Of a DNA stretch of 56,212 nucleotides, positions 25,521-36,600 are shown one piece after another; within the stretch, counting starts at the first letter, position 1; every line of letters starts with the position of its first letter. A program made the translations under genes and the position numbers. A model generated the notes under the pieces. It had not been told where the DNA came from and did no database searches. It saw nothing but the letters and a program-made list of their open reading frames with translations. Origin of the DNA: Chara braunii (lineage: Eukaryota > Streptophyta > Charophyceae > Charales > Characeae); the NCBI GenBank assembly GCA_003427395.1, contig BFEA01000385.1:990150-1046361 (forward strand), read 5' to 3'.

Positions 25521-26075
25521 TGCAAACCGCCATGGCGGGTTATAGGGCGAATTGGCAAGGGTTGGTAATAACTCCAAACGAATGGTAGACAAGATCACGC
25601 AGCGCTGATCGCTCATTTCTTATTTGTGGTTTTGATTCATTTTTTTCGGTTGGTGGAATTTAAATCACTAACTTAGGGTTAACATGACTATTGTGATTAC
25701 ACTTTTTAGTGATGAATTTGAGATTTTCTTAGTATTTTCATTTCTTAGGGATGATTTAGATTGTGATAATAATTTTCGTTGACTTTTAGAGTTGTTGGGG
25801 CTGTGGAGTTGGCTGTGGGGTGAAATCTAGTGGTGTCCTCTATGTGTTTGGCCGTTAATGCCTTGCCCACTGAGGGCCCCACCTAATTTTGTACGGGACG
25901 CCGGACCCGGTTCTCGACTTTTATATAAAGTTGTTTAGTTTTAAATAAATAAATAATAAATAATTTAAAATAAAAATTTAAATTAAAAATATATTATTAT
26001 TATTTTATTTTTTAATTTTTTTTTGGTCCGGCTGGGCAAGTGGTCCCGAGCCACTTTGGTAGCCTAGTGTATTAT

Positions 26076-28735
26076 TACTTTACTCTTTCGTTTTAAGGTA
26101 GTGTTTGTTGCAATTAACTGTTTTATCAAATCATTTTTATATTTTAACATCGATTCTCATTATACAGTCAAAAAAACATGTTGTTATTATTTTTTTATAT
26201 TACTTACGTATAATTTTTATGACCTCCTAATAATTTTTTATAAAAATAATAATATAAATAGTATGAATTATGAGACAATTTGTGTAGTTAAACATTAATG
26301 TAGTTAACTACCTTTGCAAACTTCCCCTAGTTCTGTATTCAATTTAAAAAGATGTTACATTTCTGTTTTTATAAACCTGTATTTTTAATCAGTCATTTAT
26401 GAAAGTCTTGATATAAATTTTGTTACTTTTTATTACTCAAATTCATTTTTTTCCTATCTTCGACTCATTTTTTTATTCTTCTTTCATAGTTTTCGTTATA
26501 TGTTTTTAGTTACTTATGTATTTTTATTTGTTACTTCTAGAGTATTAATATATGTAACATTATACTTTCATGAGATTTAAAATTTAATGCACGTTTATTT
26601 TTTATTTGTTTTTAGTGCAATAAATTTGACTTAATAATTTATTTATTTTTTGTATATATTAAATTTATTTTTCAATGATGAGCAACTTAACTGCCACTTC
26701 ACATAATGAAAGAGTTTTTTTATCATAAAAAAAAAACATAAAATTTAGGTGGAGTTAGTGGAGATAATAACATATAAAATTCAAAAAATAAGTTATTAGA
26801 GTGACATGTACTACGTATTCGAACGAGAATTGAAAAAATAAATTTTAACTTTTTTTTTATAAAAAGAATTAATATGGCACTGTATAAAAAATTGTTCATT
26901 TTTTTTCCCTAGATGATAACTCGTGCGACCCGACAAATACCCTATATATGAACTAAAAAAAATAAAGGAAAAAAAAATTAACAGAGATAAGGATTGACAA
27001 ATGATTATCTATATTTTGATATAAGCAAATTTAAAATTTTATCTCATAACATATCTACAACACACTCCAGATGTATCTTGATGCTATGAAACTTTACATG
27101 TTAACGAATCATTATGTATTTATATATATATTTTTAAACTTTTAAAAAAATAAATAACCATATTATTTCAATCATATTTCAATACGATTTTAAAATTTAA
27201 ACATAATTTTAATAGTTATTAAAACGTTTACAAATTATTTATATAAATTGAAAGTATAATATCCAATATGATAAAATACTATTTAAACCAAATTGATTGA
27301 TTTTTCATGTGTATTCAATAACTACCGTCAAAAATCATATACAAAATGTTTATAATTTTTTGTTATAAAAAATAATTTGTGATAAACTATTGTAGTAACA
27401 CACCACATTTTTTTTGTTAATGGAAAAAATAAACAAACATAGGTTTAATAGTTCTGTATGATGGAGGAATTAAAGTCTCATGAATAACTTAAGATCATGA
27501 ACTGGATATAGACAATGTGAAAATTTGTATAACTGATCAATAACTAAACCTGTAATGTTTATATCCTTTAACATTGGTAACCCAAACAATAACGTGTTGG
27601 TTTGCTGCGACCAATTTTATACATCTCAAAAATTTAATTACACTCTGATCAGTACAAGTTTTCGAGGTTAATCAAATTGTTTAACAAGCGTCTGGTGCTC
27701 TGTTTGCATAACTGCTACCACTTAGGTTTGTTGCACAAAGTCCTCCTACCTATTTACTTCATGCAATTTTTTTGACATACATATACCTAATTGATGACAA
27801 CGCCTAAATTCACTGGAAATGAATGGCAACATCCAAATATCAAAACAAGACACACAACACATGCAAGGCTAAGGTTTAAAATACCTCACTCGAAATCTTT
27901 TGTTGAAAAAATCGATATTTTATCAAACTTGCAAGTAAGTTTCCTTTTCATTTTTAATCTCTCATGTCATTGTTGTTTATTAACCGAAACCGATCTTGAT
28001 CTTTACATGCAAGCTTTATGTACCTTGCGTGTCTTGCTTTTTCGCTCATACGTATTAAAAGACGACGAGAGTAGTGATTAGGTATTAATACCGTACTGCT
28101 ATAATTGACTAATAATTCATATATTTCTTCAAAAAACATGACAAGTCCACATCACAAACATGAGATGAATATCAACACAATATAAAACTTTTAAAATCAT
28201 AATTTTATACACTGAATCTTGAGTATGTACATTTTATAACAATGACAGCTAAAAACTCCTAATAGGTATGTCTTTCTCTCATTCACACAATTTTACGCAC
28301 ATGGTCCTCATTCTCTTCCTCTTTGATATCTTTGATTCTCTCTTTCCCTCTCCTTTACTCTCTCCGTCTGCCTTTTTTTTTTTTTTTTTTTTTTTTCTCT
28401 CTCTGTTTATACTAGCTAAAGCGTCAAGTGTTGTTTACGATACTGCTTCATCTCCCAGTCTTACCTAATGCTTGGCAACGTAAGTTCGCATCAACGCGGC
28501 CACGACAGGCTCAAATGAAACTTGTGCTGATGCTCAAATGTAGTTCCTAAATTTAAACTTTACCGGTCGTGGTTCTCCCACACTTCTCAACTATTCACAG
28601 GTTTTTCAATGACTAAGGTGAAATAGGCTTTTTGACACAAAGACCTAAGTTATTGGGCTTGCTTATCTCCGACGACCTATGATTGAATGGACACATAGGC
28701 CTATGCCTTTTTGCATGGTCTAAACCTACCTACGG
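26076..28735. other. Very AT-rich intergenic DNA, no gene recognised
   Basis: About 2.2 kb (to about 28260) is dominated by A and T, clearly unlike the GC-richer flanks. Frames are short and low in complexity. A 20-plus T run lies at about 28375-28396. It continues the AT-rich tract before E2, showing that E2 landed in an AT-rich block. Confidence 0.6.
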
Positions 28736-28790
28736 TGTCGGTGCGGATACCCTTACAAGGGTATTCGCCCTGGTTTTTACAAGCGACAGA
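28736..28790 (+). repeat. Family A dispersed hairpin repeat, copy 3
   Basis: The core ATACCCTTACAAGGGTAT (28747-28764) is extended by GCG on the left and CGC on the right across one mismatch, giving an 11-pair stem with two bases at the tip. Upstream TGTCGGTGCG and downstream CCTGGTTTTT, CAAG and GACA match copy 2. It marks the sharp change from AT-rich to GC-rich sequence. Confidence 0.8.
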
Positions 28791-29770
28791 AAACATTTAT
28801 GGTTTAAAGTTTAAGTACACCACGCTATGCGCGGCCGGATCTGTAATTTACGTTGACTGGTTGGTTGACTAGAATAAAGAGTGCGTGGGCGCGCATGTTT
28901 GAGGCGCGTGTGATTCCGTTTCTATCGTTGATTATAAAGCCGGCGTGGATGCCGATCGGTTCGTCTCTATTTTTATCTTTATTTTTATTTTTGTTTGGTT
29001 TATTTCTGATTGGACTAATATTTAAGGATATTTTTCTCTGGTTGGTACGGTTGACGGAAGTACGCATGCGAACGGAGGACGACCTCAACGGCGACAGTGT
29101 GACTGCGGTAGGTCTGGGCACGCGGAGTGGCGCGAGTGGCGGCCGTGGTACAACTTGGTAAGTCGGCGTAAACGTTGGGCGGCCGCGCGCACGGTTGTAG
29201 GCAGAGATGAGGCTCAGGCCAATCTCCCTGGCCCTGAGCGCAGCGCCGCACCGCCTTATATGGCACTCCGCGGATATGGGTCTCAGGCTTGGGCTAGCCC
29301 TATAGGTTACGGCATTGGGTTGATGGTATGGAGGTCCGGGGATCGAGGTCAAGCGGCGGCGAAGCGAGGATATCGGAGTGGCGCGGACGGAACGGTGGGG
29401 TTGAGAAGCCTGGTAGGGTTCTTCCCCTTGGGTTTGCGGCCGGCGGCGTTGGAACGGTGCTAGCATTCTCCCTTGCCCTCGTCCACCGTCGTCGCACGTT
29501 TAAAAGTTTTTAAATGTTTATGTTACGGTTTGTGATACCTTTTTATGGTCCGGCGCTCTTCGACTTGGGCGTGACGCCGGGCTTTAAGCGGCGGCCACGA
29601 CGGTCGAGGACCTTGAGCTCGCGCCTCCTTCAACGGTCCAACCGGGCTCCTACATGTTCGGGGCGAGGGTGGAGTTTCCCTACCCCGCCCGTCTTGAGAT
29701 AAAAGGACCAAGGGGGGGGTCTGACGTGTGTGCAAACCGGTTGGGAGGGCCGCTGCAGGAGGAGAGAAGT
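28791..29770. other. GC-rich intergenic DNA, no confident gene
   Basis: A 213-codon minus-strand frame (28825-29466) crosses this region. Its Pro/Arg/Ser-rich composition and the absence of any motif suggest a GC-driven chance frame. No other feature is supported. Confidence 0.4.
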
Positions 29771-29778
29771 GGGTACTG

Positions 29779-29880
29779 CACCCACCAACAGGTGGGTAAT
29801 ACCGGTTGAGTGTCTGCTCGTAGCATTAGGGTCAGCCGGTACCATCAAGGTCGGAATAGTACGAGAGGAAGATTCGCACA
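29779..29880 (+). pseudogene. 25S/28S rRNA-like scrap with sarcin-ricin-loop sequence
   Basis: AGTACGAGAGGAA at 29858-29870 is the universally conserved sarcin-ricin loop sequence. It is followed directly by GATTCGCACA (29871-29880), which in plant 25S rRNA lies five bases further on. Upstream, CACCCACCAACAGG (29779-29792) resembles the 25S segment CACCCACCAATAGG that precedes the loop by about 100 nt. Between and beyond these the match is poor. I read it as a decayed or rearranged LSU rRNA fragment. A chance or convergent structure remains possible. Confidence 0.4.
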
Positions 29881-30439
29881 GCCCTGCGCAAGGCTGGCAT
29901 GTATAAAGTCGGGATATGGGCTAAGTTCGTGGGTTAAGGGAAGGCGGGCAATGCGGTTGGACGACCTTTGGGGGAGTCGCGGGGCATTGCGCCGGTCAAG
30001 TCCACGATACGGAGAAGATTGGCGTGGCCACGCGGACCCAGACTAGTATAAATTGAGAAGAAGTAAAGGGGGGGGAGCGTTTTGTTTTTTCTTCTTTTTC
30101 TTCGCTATGTCTGTGTCGCTCGGCCGAAGGCCTTTGGCGGTCTCGTTGCGAGCGAAGCGCAGTAGGCAGCGGGCGGAGTTGGGAGAAAGACGAGAGGGGA
30201 GCAGCAAGGATGTACTTGGCTGGGGCCGGCGGCGAGGTGCGGTCAGAGGAGAAGACGAGGGAGTGAGTAAGAGGAGTCGAGCAGGAGGCTGGCAGCAGGC
30301 AGCGATGGTACGGGCGACGGGCGGGCAGGCGTCGAGGGAGGCGGAAGGAGGCCGATAGGTGAGCGGCGGGTTGGTACGGAGAGGGAATGAACCCGGGCAG
30401 GGGGTAGCGAGGGGTGCATGCAAAAAAAGGCGGGGTGAT

Positions 30440-31590
30440 GGCAGAGGAGAAAGTAGCTCGCCCGATTCTTAGTAGAATCGGGCACAGGAAGATCGTATCT
30501 AGGGGTTTTGGGGTAGGGCGATTCCATTGGTGTGGTTAGTTTTAGGATTAGTGGAGTAGATTGGGAGTTAGATGGAGGGGTCGGGACATGGCGAGAAAAG
30601 GAGTCGGGCGTGGAGGTGTCGGGACATGGCGAGAAAAGGAGTCGGGCGTGGTTAGATGGAGATAGTACTTTCGATCCTGAGCGGAGTCGAGAGGGGAAAT
30701 AAGTGATCTCTGGGGTTGGCCCCGGGCGAGTGCATTGGTGAGATTAGTTTGGTCAGTCGGTCAGTAGATATAAAGATTTGCGAGAAAATTGGTGCGCCGA
30801 GATGGTGAGGGGTGAGGAGGAACGAAGGTGGGAGATGTATATCTCCCTCGTTTCCGGGCAGGATCAGGCGAGGGAGGAGGTGATTCGGGGGTTCTAACCC
30901 CGGGCGACCATCGTGGGGAGGTTAGTTTGGGGAGAGAGTCAGTAAAGTAGGAGGTAGAGGAGGAATGGGCTGCGCGAAGGAGTGAGGGGGAGAGTGAATG
31001 AACTTAGACAGGGCTAAACGCTAGGTGCATTCGGAAAAGGTAGGAAGGGGGGAGTACGCATATGGTCGGGTCCTGGTAGAAGATTCGATCGAATTTTCGC
31101 TCATTTATTCGATGAGGTAGCGCGAGGTACTGGGGAGGAGGCGATTTGGGGGGTTTGACGTGAGGCGAGCGTAGACCTGCAGTTACTTTTAAGTTAGTAG
31201 CTTCGGAGGTTAGTAGGAAAGAGCGTTCGCGGAGGTGGGAGATGGTGGAAACGAAGAAGTAAGAAGAGGGAAAAACGATGTATCGAGCTCGTTCCGTATC
31301 CGATTTTGGCGAACTAGAAATCTGATTGGAGGTTTTAAGGCCATCCAGATCAAATGGCCGTGCTAGTTTTCTGATTTGGGCGACGGCTCGGCCGGTGTGA
31401 GTATTGAAGGTCGTGCGAAGGGGGGGTGTGAGGATGTATCTTTCCGTTCTAGCGGGAGATTCATTCTCATTTCGTACGTCTGGCGAAGAGCGAAACCGGG
31501 TGCTGGCTTAGGAAGAGAAGGTTGGGAAGCGCGTACCTGGTCGTATTGCGGTAGAAGATTCATTCTCATCTTGCACGTCTGGTGAAGCAA
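30440..31590 (+). repeat. Array of degenerate ~170-260-bp units, each with a variable hairpin
   Basis: A phrase like TGATYTGGGGGTT...GGGCGA...CATTGGTGAGGTTAGTTT recurs near 30496, 30709, 30883, 31145 and 31320. Just before most of these sits an inverted repeat with different bases each time. Examples: GCCCGATTCT/AGAATCGGGC (30460-30483, loop TAGT), CTTTCGA/TCGAGAG near 30668-30691, and CTCCCTCG/CGAGGGAG near 30845-30880. Two later units (31436-31482, 31540-31585) share AGATTCATTCTCAT and CGTCTGG. No coding frame spans the array. Confidence 0.6.
30573..30648. repeat. 38-bp tandem duplication
   Basis: Two copies (30573-30610, 30611-30648) of TGGAGGKGTCGGGACATGGC followed by GAGAAAAGGAGTCGGGCG, differing at one base. 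Confidence 0.9.
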
Positions 31591-33260
31591 GGCATCAGAG
31601 CACGTTGCTACCATCGATGTGACAGTCCTCAACGTTGCAGTCGGCCGCCCTTCTGCCCGTCACGGATGCTTTCATGTTCACATTGACTGTTCCGCCACTT
31701 TTCTCCCCGCCACTCGTAGCAGAATTCAAATGAACCTGGCCAACACCGACGGCCAAGCAGGAGGAACTGCTAAGAGAGAGAGAGGTCAGATCAGGCCGAG
31801 TGCCGGATCACACAGGCCACCGAGGCATACGCCTCCGAAGCAAGTTGATGTTGTTGGGCTTCTTTTGGGACAGTCTGCTATCGGCTTGCTTGTTAACTGA
31901 GGCGGACTGTTGTGGGCAGACTGCTATACGCTACCGCACACAGTAGTACGCTGCTGTATGTTGCTGCGCACGGTTGCCCACCGCTGCGCACAACTGTGGA
32001 CTGCGGGCCGTTGTTAACCGCTATCAAATGCGGCTGCTGTAGGCTGAGCACGGGCCATTACTATCGCATTGGCCAGACACTGCCCAGGTTGTGGCCGCGA
32101 TGTGTTGCTGCCGCAGATGGCACACAGACTGACTACCGTTGGACCGCTCGCGGTCGTTGACTATTACAGGTTGTCCCAGCTGACTGCAGCTTGTTTTCGG
32201 GGTTGCTGCTCCGTTGATAGGCGGTCCGCAGCGGCAGGGATTGGGTCTACTACAGGCTGGTGTAAAAAGTTGAGTACAAAGACTTGGAGCGGCGTGACTA
32301 CTGGCCTTCCGCAGGGGGCGGGAAAATTACAGGACGGTGGTTGCCGATTGACTAAGTTGGGATTGCGCAGGCGACGTGCACGTCGGGCATTACGGGCTAC
32401 GAGTGTTGTGATTCGCTGGGGTCTGCGATGCATGTTATTTCGGGGTTGGCTATACACAAAGGACTGCGGGTACAGTGCACGAACTGTTGGTGCGTCTGTT
32501 GGTTGTGTAAGAGTCGTTGTTGTGGATTGCATATTAGTTGCCTCTCATTGGTTGCTGCCAGCTGCTGGGCGCTACCGTCGGCTATTGCCTACTACTATGG
32601 CCGGCTATACGACAGCGGATAAGAAGAGGAGACAGACCGAAACCTAGGGAAGTGCCCGAACTGAACGGGAAGGGAGGTTAGTGTTGCGGCTTAGGTTTGA
32701 CTTCAACGGTTGATCCGGAGAGTTGACCCAGCGGATACGTTGGTTGCCATTGGGGGTCCTCATGCGAGGCAAGATAACAAGGCCCTCTCCTGCGAGTCTG
32801 AGAGCACCCTTCTTGGATCCGAGAATCTGAAACCTTCTCTTTCTGCCTTTCTTACTCTAAGTCTGGTCTCCTGGTTCTAAGAGGAAGGCGGTAGGCGGGA
32901 TTGCAACCCGTAATCTACGCCAAGGCCTTTGTGGGAGGTTCACCCCACCGATTGCGGGAGCTCTACCAGGACTCAGGAGGAGGCTTGGAGGCAGGGAACT
33001 GAGTGGTAATTCCCTGACTCCCTTTATAAACCCGGTTATAACCCCTATCTGTACTTCCCATTGCACGTTTGACTGAGTATATGGTATGCAGCCCTACTTT
33101 GACTGGGTTTGACTTCAGGATATGAATCAGATTAAGTAAAGGAATGCGTGTGTAATCTCAGTTTCAGTCTTATTGATTGCGTGAAGGCAGATTGTTGAAA
33201 GGNATTGCATCTGGGGAAGGCAGGATGGCAGCTTGATTGCATGATGTTTGGCTGGGTCAC
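31591..33260. other. GC-rich intergenic DNA, no confident gene
   Basis: A 192-codon frame (32069-32647) begins HCPGCGRDVLL, but is Arg/Gly/Cys-rich without domain structure and lies in CTG/GTTG-rich sequence, so I do not call it. At 31579-31593, AAGGCATCAGAGCACG resembles the initiator-tRNA primer-binding site TGGTATCAGAGC used by many plant LTR retrotransposons. No flanking LTR pair was found. One N is at 33203. Confidence 0.4.
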
Positions 33261-33265
33261 TAAGA

Positions 33266-34209
33266 CTGGGAGGTCCCCATAAGACTGGGGAGACCCAGTG
33301 CTTCATTTCTTTTGGTTTTGATTGGAGCGTCTGACCCTTCTATAATTTTAGGGGGTCTGATTGCTTTAGAGGCTAGGATGTCCCCATAAGTTTGGGGATA
33401 CCTAGTGCTGTAAGTTGCATGGAGGGTCAGGACGCTTTATAAGTTTAGGTGACCTGTCTGCTCTGACTTGCGAAGGTTTGGCTGTGGTTGATTTTCAGGG
33501 GCTCAGGGCATTGAATAAGTCTTGGTGCTCTGAGCTGCCTTGTTTCGTTTGTGGGTTTTCTCAGTTTCTTTGGTTTCTGAACGAGGAGGCCGAGCCGTTC
33601 TATAAGTTTAGGTGACTCAATCTCTTCCTGCATTTATTTGAGAAAGTGAATGTGGCAAAAGGCAGACTGTTCTGTAAGTTCAGGTGGTCTAGCCCAATGC
33701 TACGCACATGATGGCTTAGAGAGAAAGGAACCAGGTGGAGAGGTAGACCCTTCTGTAAGTTCAGGGAGTTTGACTCAAAGCCTCGCACATGCTGGAANCC
33801 GAAGGTTATAATTTGGCTATACGTTATTACTATTCTATTAAGAATAGCCTAGTCGGACACGGGTTCCATAAGATTGGATGATCTGACTATAGCTTATCGT
33901 AAATTGAAGAGAGTACAATTAGGAATATAATGGAAGATAACTTGGGCCAGCTGAGCATTGTTTCTAAGATGAATGGCTCAGTCTTACGCCCGCTTTGAAA
34001 ATTAAGCTCATAAAGGTATATATAACTTGGCTATTTAAATAGTTTAGGGCGACTAGAGTGGTCTAGTCATATGCCCAAGGAAGAGAAAAGTAGTTGTGCC
34101 CTCTGTTTGTGTATACTTGGCTAAAGTCAGAACGCTCTATAAGTTTAGGTATTATGACTTTAGGTCTGGCTAAGTAGGATGCGCTCTGTAAGTTCAGGTG
34201 GCCTGACCT
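33266..34209 (+). repeat. Array of ~11 hairpins with covarying stems and a TATAAGTTTAGG-like loop
   Basis: A loop phrase close to CTNTATAAGTTTAGG recurs every 50-120 bp, and the bases around it pair. Examples: 33266-33298 (CTGGG..TCCCC / GGGGA..CCCAG); 33373-33405 (CTAGG..TCCCC / GGGGA..CCTAG); 33428-33456 (CAGG/CCTG); 33501-33535 (GCTCAGGGCA/TGCTCTGAGC); 33661-33694 (GGCAGAC / GTCT-A-GCC); 33851-33888 (AGTCGGA/TCTGACT); 34121-34163 (CTAAAGTCA/TGACTTTAG); 34162-34209 (AGGTC..GGC / GCC..GACCT). Stem sequence differs between units while pairing is kept. A separate hairpin, GACTAGA/TCTAGTC, is at 34051-34068. No protein-coding frame spans the array. Confidence 0.75.
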
Positions 34210-34593
34210 ATGCCTTATGTAAGCTGGGTATAAAGGGTTAAAGCATTGAGGGGCTACGAACTATTGTTTGCTAGGTTGACTTGGGAATGGTGAGAATACT
34301 TACCTTTGTGGTTTGACCTGCATGCGACTGAGTGAGGCTACTACTTGGTCTGAGTTTTAGGTTGATAGGTAGTTGCTTTAGTCGCTCACCACGAGCTAGA
34401 GCGATATGAATTAGTTCAATTTCTTCATTTTTTGAACTAAGTTTTTTACTTAGATCGATTCTCGCATTTTTTTAGATCTTTTGTTATACTTGACTTTGTA
34501 TAAATTTTGGTAAGCTACTTTCTCTACGGGAAGCGCTTCCGAAATTTTTGCAAATCCAAGGAGTTAGTCAAACTTTGACTTGTCAAAGTTCAA

Positions 34594-35248
34594 NNNNNNN
34601 NNNNNNNNNNNNNNNNNNNNNNNNNNNNNNNNNNNNNNNNNNNNNNNNNNNNNNNNNNNNNNNNNNNNNNNNNNNNNNNNNNNNNNNNNNNNNNNNNNNN
34701 NNNNNNNNNNNNNNNNNNNNNNNNNNNNNNNNNNNNNNNNNNNNNNNNNNNNNNNNNNNNNNNNNNNNNNNNNNNNNNNNNNNNNNNNNNNNNNNNNNNN
34801 NNNNNNNNNNNNNNNNNNNNNNNNNNNNNNNNNNNNNNNNNNNNNNNNNNNNNNNNNNNNNNNNNNNNNNNNNNNNNNNNNNNNNNNNNNNNNNNNNNNN
34901 NNNNNNNNNNNNNNNNNNNNNNNNNNNNNNNNNNNNNNNNNNNNNNNNNNNNNNNNNNNNNNNNNNNNNNNNNNNNNNNNNNNNNNNNNNNNNNNNNNNN
35001 NNNNNNNNNNNNNNNNNNNNNNNNNNNNNNNNNNNNNNNNNNNNNNNNNNNNNNNNNNNNNNNNNNNNNNNNNNNNNNNNNNNNNNNNNNNNNNNNNNNN
35101 NNNNNNNNNNNNNNNNNNNNNNNNNNNNNNNNNNNNNNNNNNNNNNNNNNNNNNNNNNNNNNNNNNNNNNNNNNNNNNNNNNNNNNNNNNNNNNNNNNNN
35201 NNNNNNNNNNNNNNNNNNNNNNNNNNNNNNNNNNNNNNNNNNNNNNNN
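34594..35248. other. Assembly gap, 655 N
   Basis: Run of N. Immediately before it a perfect 9-pair hairpin, AACTTTGAC TT GTCAAAGTT, lies at 34571-34590. Frames reported across the gap are meaningless. Confidence 1.
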
Positions 35249-35460
35249 CATCCAACAAAAGTACTGAGTATTTATTTAAGAGTTGCACGAGTGAGGCTTG
35301 TATGGCTAAAGCGAGGGGTATGAGTGCGAGGAATGGTTGAAGTTGACCCCGTGTAGTGCGTGGACTTCTGGATGAATCTTTGATGTGATTGCAGGTATGA
35401 TTGTGATTCCGTTTCTGGATGTGGCTGCCTGTGATTACATACATATATGGCTGAGAGGAG

Positions 35461-35880
35461 TCTCACAGTGACTGTGAGAAGTGATCGTCCTATATAAATA
35501 AGCCTTATATACATATATTTATATGTGCGTTGGGTATATGCGCGACTTACTGAGATCGTGCGCAAGGGGTTAACCAGGTTATGAATTGAGAGAAAATGGA
35601 TATCCCCTTTTATCCTTTTGTTTTTTTAGAGATTTTTATAGTCGGACGTTGGTCCTGGGCCGGGATTCAAGGTCTTTGTCCAGGACATCCTAAGCCCTGG
35701 ACTGTGCAGGGAGGGAATCTGCCCCCGTGCAAAGCTTATTTGCCCCACTCTGCACAAAGTGCAGAAGAGGGTGTGTGGTCTTCAACCACGCTTGGCGGTT
35801 GTCCAGCATCGAGAGATTAACCCTCAAGGCGCGTGTCAACCGACACTTGAGTGTCGAATGCCACCCTCGAGATTAACGAG
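35461..35880 (+). repeat. Cluster of perfect hairpins after the gap
   Basis: Four clear stems: TCTCACAG/CTGTGAGA with a 3-nt loop (35461-35479); GTCCAGG/CCTGGAC (35678-35702); TCTGCAC/GTGCAGA with an AAA loop (35749-35765); and a nested CTCAA..GTGTC/GACAC..TTGAG (35823-35851). A weaker GTGGT/ACCAC stem is near 35776-35789. There is no supported gene here. Frames of 74 and 119 codons across it show no motif. Confidence 0.6.
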
Positions 35881-36129
35881 GACCGCACAGTTATGGGCAC
35901 TACATAGTACGCCATCATTGCGACTGCTTGCGTACGTTTGCATTGCTAGTCGATATGAGTGGGCCTTGCGTCCGCGCAATTTTATATCAATTCTCGCGCG
36001 CAACGCTTATCCGATTTCCGCATCGAGTTATGGGACGGCTACCGAGGGGCTAGGAGCGTTGTCGCGTTGTTTATGTTGTGTCGTTTCGTGTGTATGTGCG
36101 TGTGTTGTCATTTTGTGATTGTTAAAGTG

Positions 36130-36600
36130 GTGTGCGCGTGGTGCGTGGGATGCGTCCTAGTCGACCGACGGCGAGTCAAGCTTGGGACCTCAGCCCCCCC
36201 AAGATGTCGGTTCGCGTGCGGGTCCGATAGGCATATTACCGAGCGTACCCCCTATGCTACAGCGAACGAGAAACGCCCTCGGCTGGTCCACCTCTGCGAT
36301 TGCAACCGAGTAACTTTCGTACTGTGGACTGGTAGCTCGGTGGGGATATGCCCACCGAAGGAAGGTGACAACTCCCGTAAGGTGGAGGTAAGCTGTGCCT
36401 CGCGTAGGCCCTATCCTGTCGTAGGGGCTCGCGAGAGGTATGGTTGGCGCACTCGACCAGAGCGGCCTAAGGAAGCTCCATTTGTATGTTCGCGACGAGA
36501 TTGGTCCAACTCCTGCGTGACGCGACCGAGAGGGTCCCGCATTGCCACGCGCGGTGCCGGACCGATGCGCTCGACAATGGGCCTATAATACCCCACCAAT
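36130..36600 (+). repeat. Family B dispersed repeat, copy 3
   Basis: Shares CCTAGTCGACC, GCGTACCCC..CTATGCTACAGCGAACGAG, GGGGATATGCCC, GGTGACAACTCC, GGTGGAGGTAAG, CCTATCCTGTCGTAGG and CTCCTGCGTGACGCGACCG with the copies at 10690 and 15830 (inverted). It is open in one frame (35959-36588, 209 codons). The residues RTP-YATA, VEVSC-S-RP and SCVTRP also occur in the frame of copy 1. Coding status is unknown; it may be an LTR or a relic gene. Confidence 0.75.

Noticed and set aside
28825-29466. 213-codon minus frame as a gene
   Set aside because: No domain, Pro/Arg/Ser-rich, in a GC-rich repeat region; the plus strand is open as well over much of it.
32069-32647. 192-codon frame beginning with a CPGC motif as a zinc-finger or gag protein
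   Set aside because: The cysteines do not form a recognised knuckle (CX2CX4HX4C) and the remainder is compositionally odd.
34548-35444. Frames of 222-284 codons across the gap
   Set aside because: Consist of N bases.
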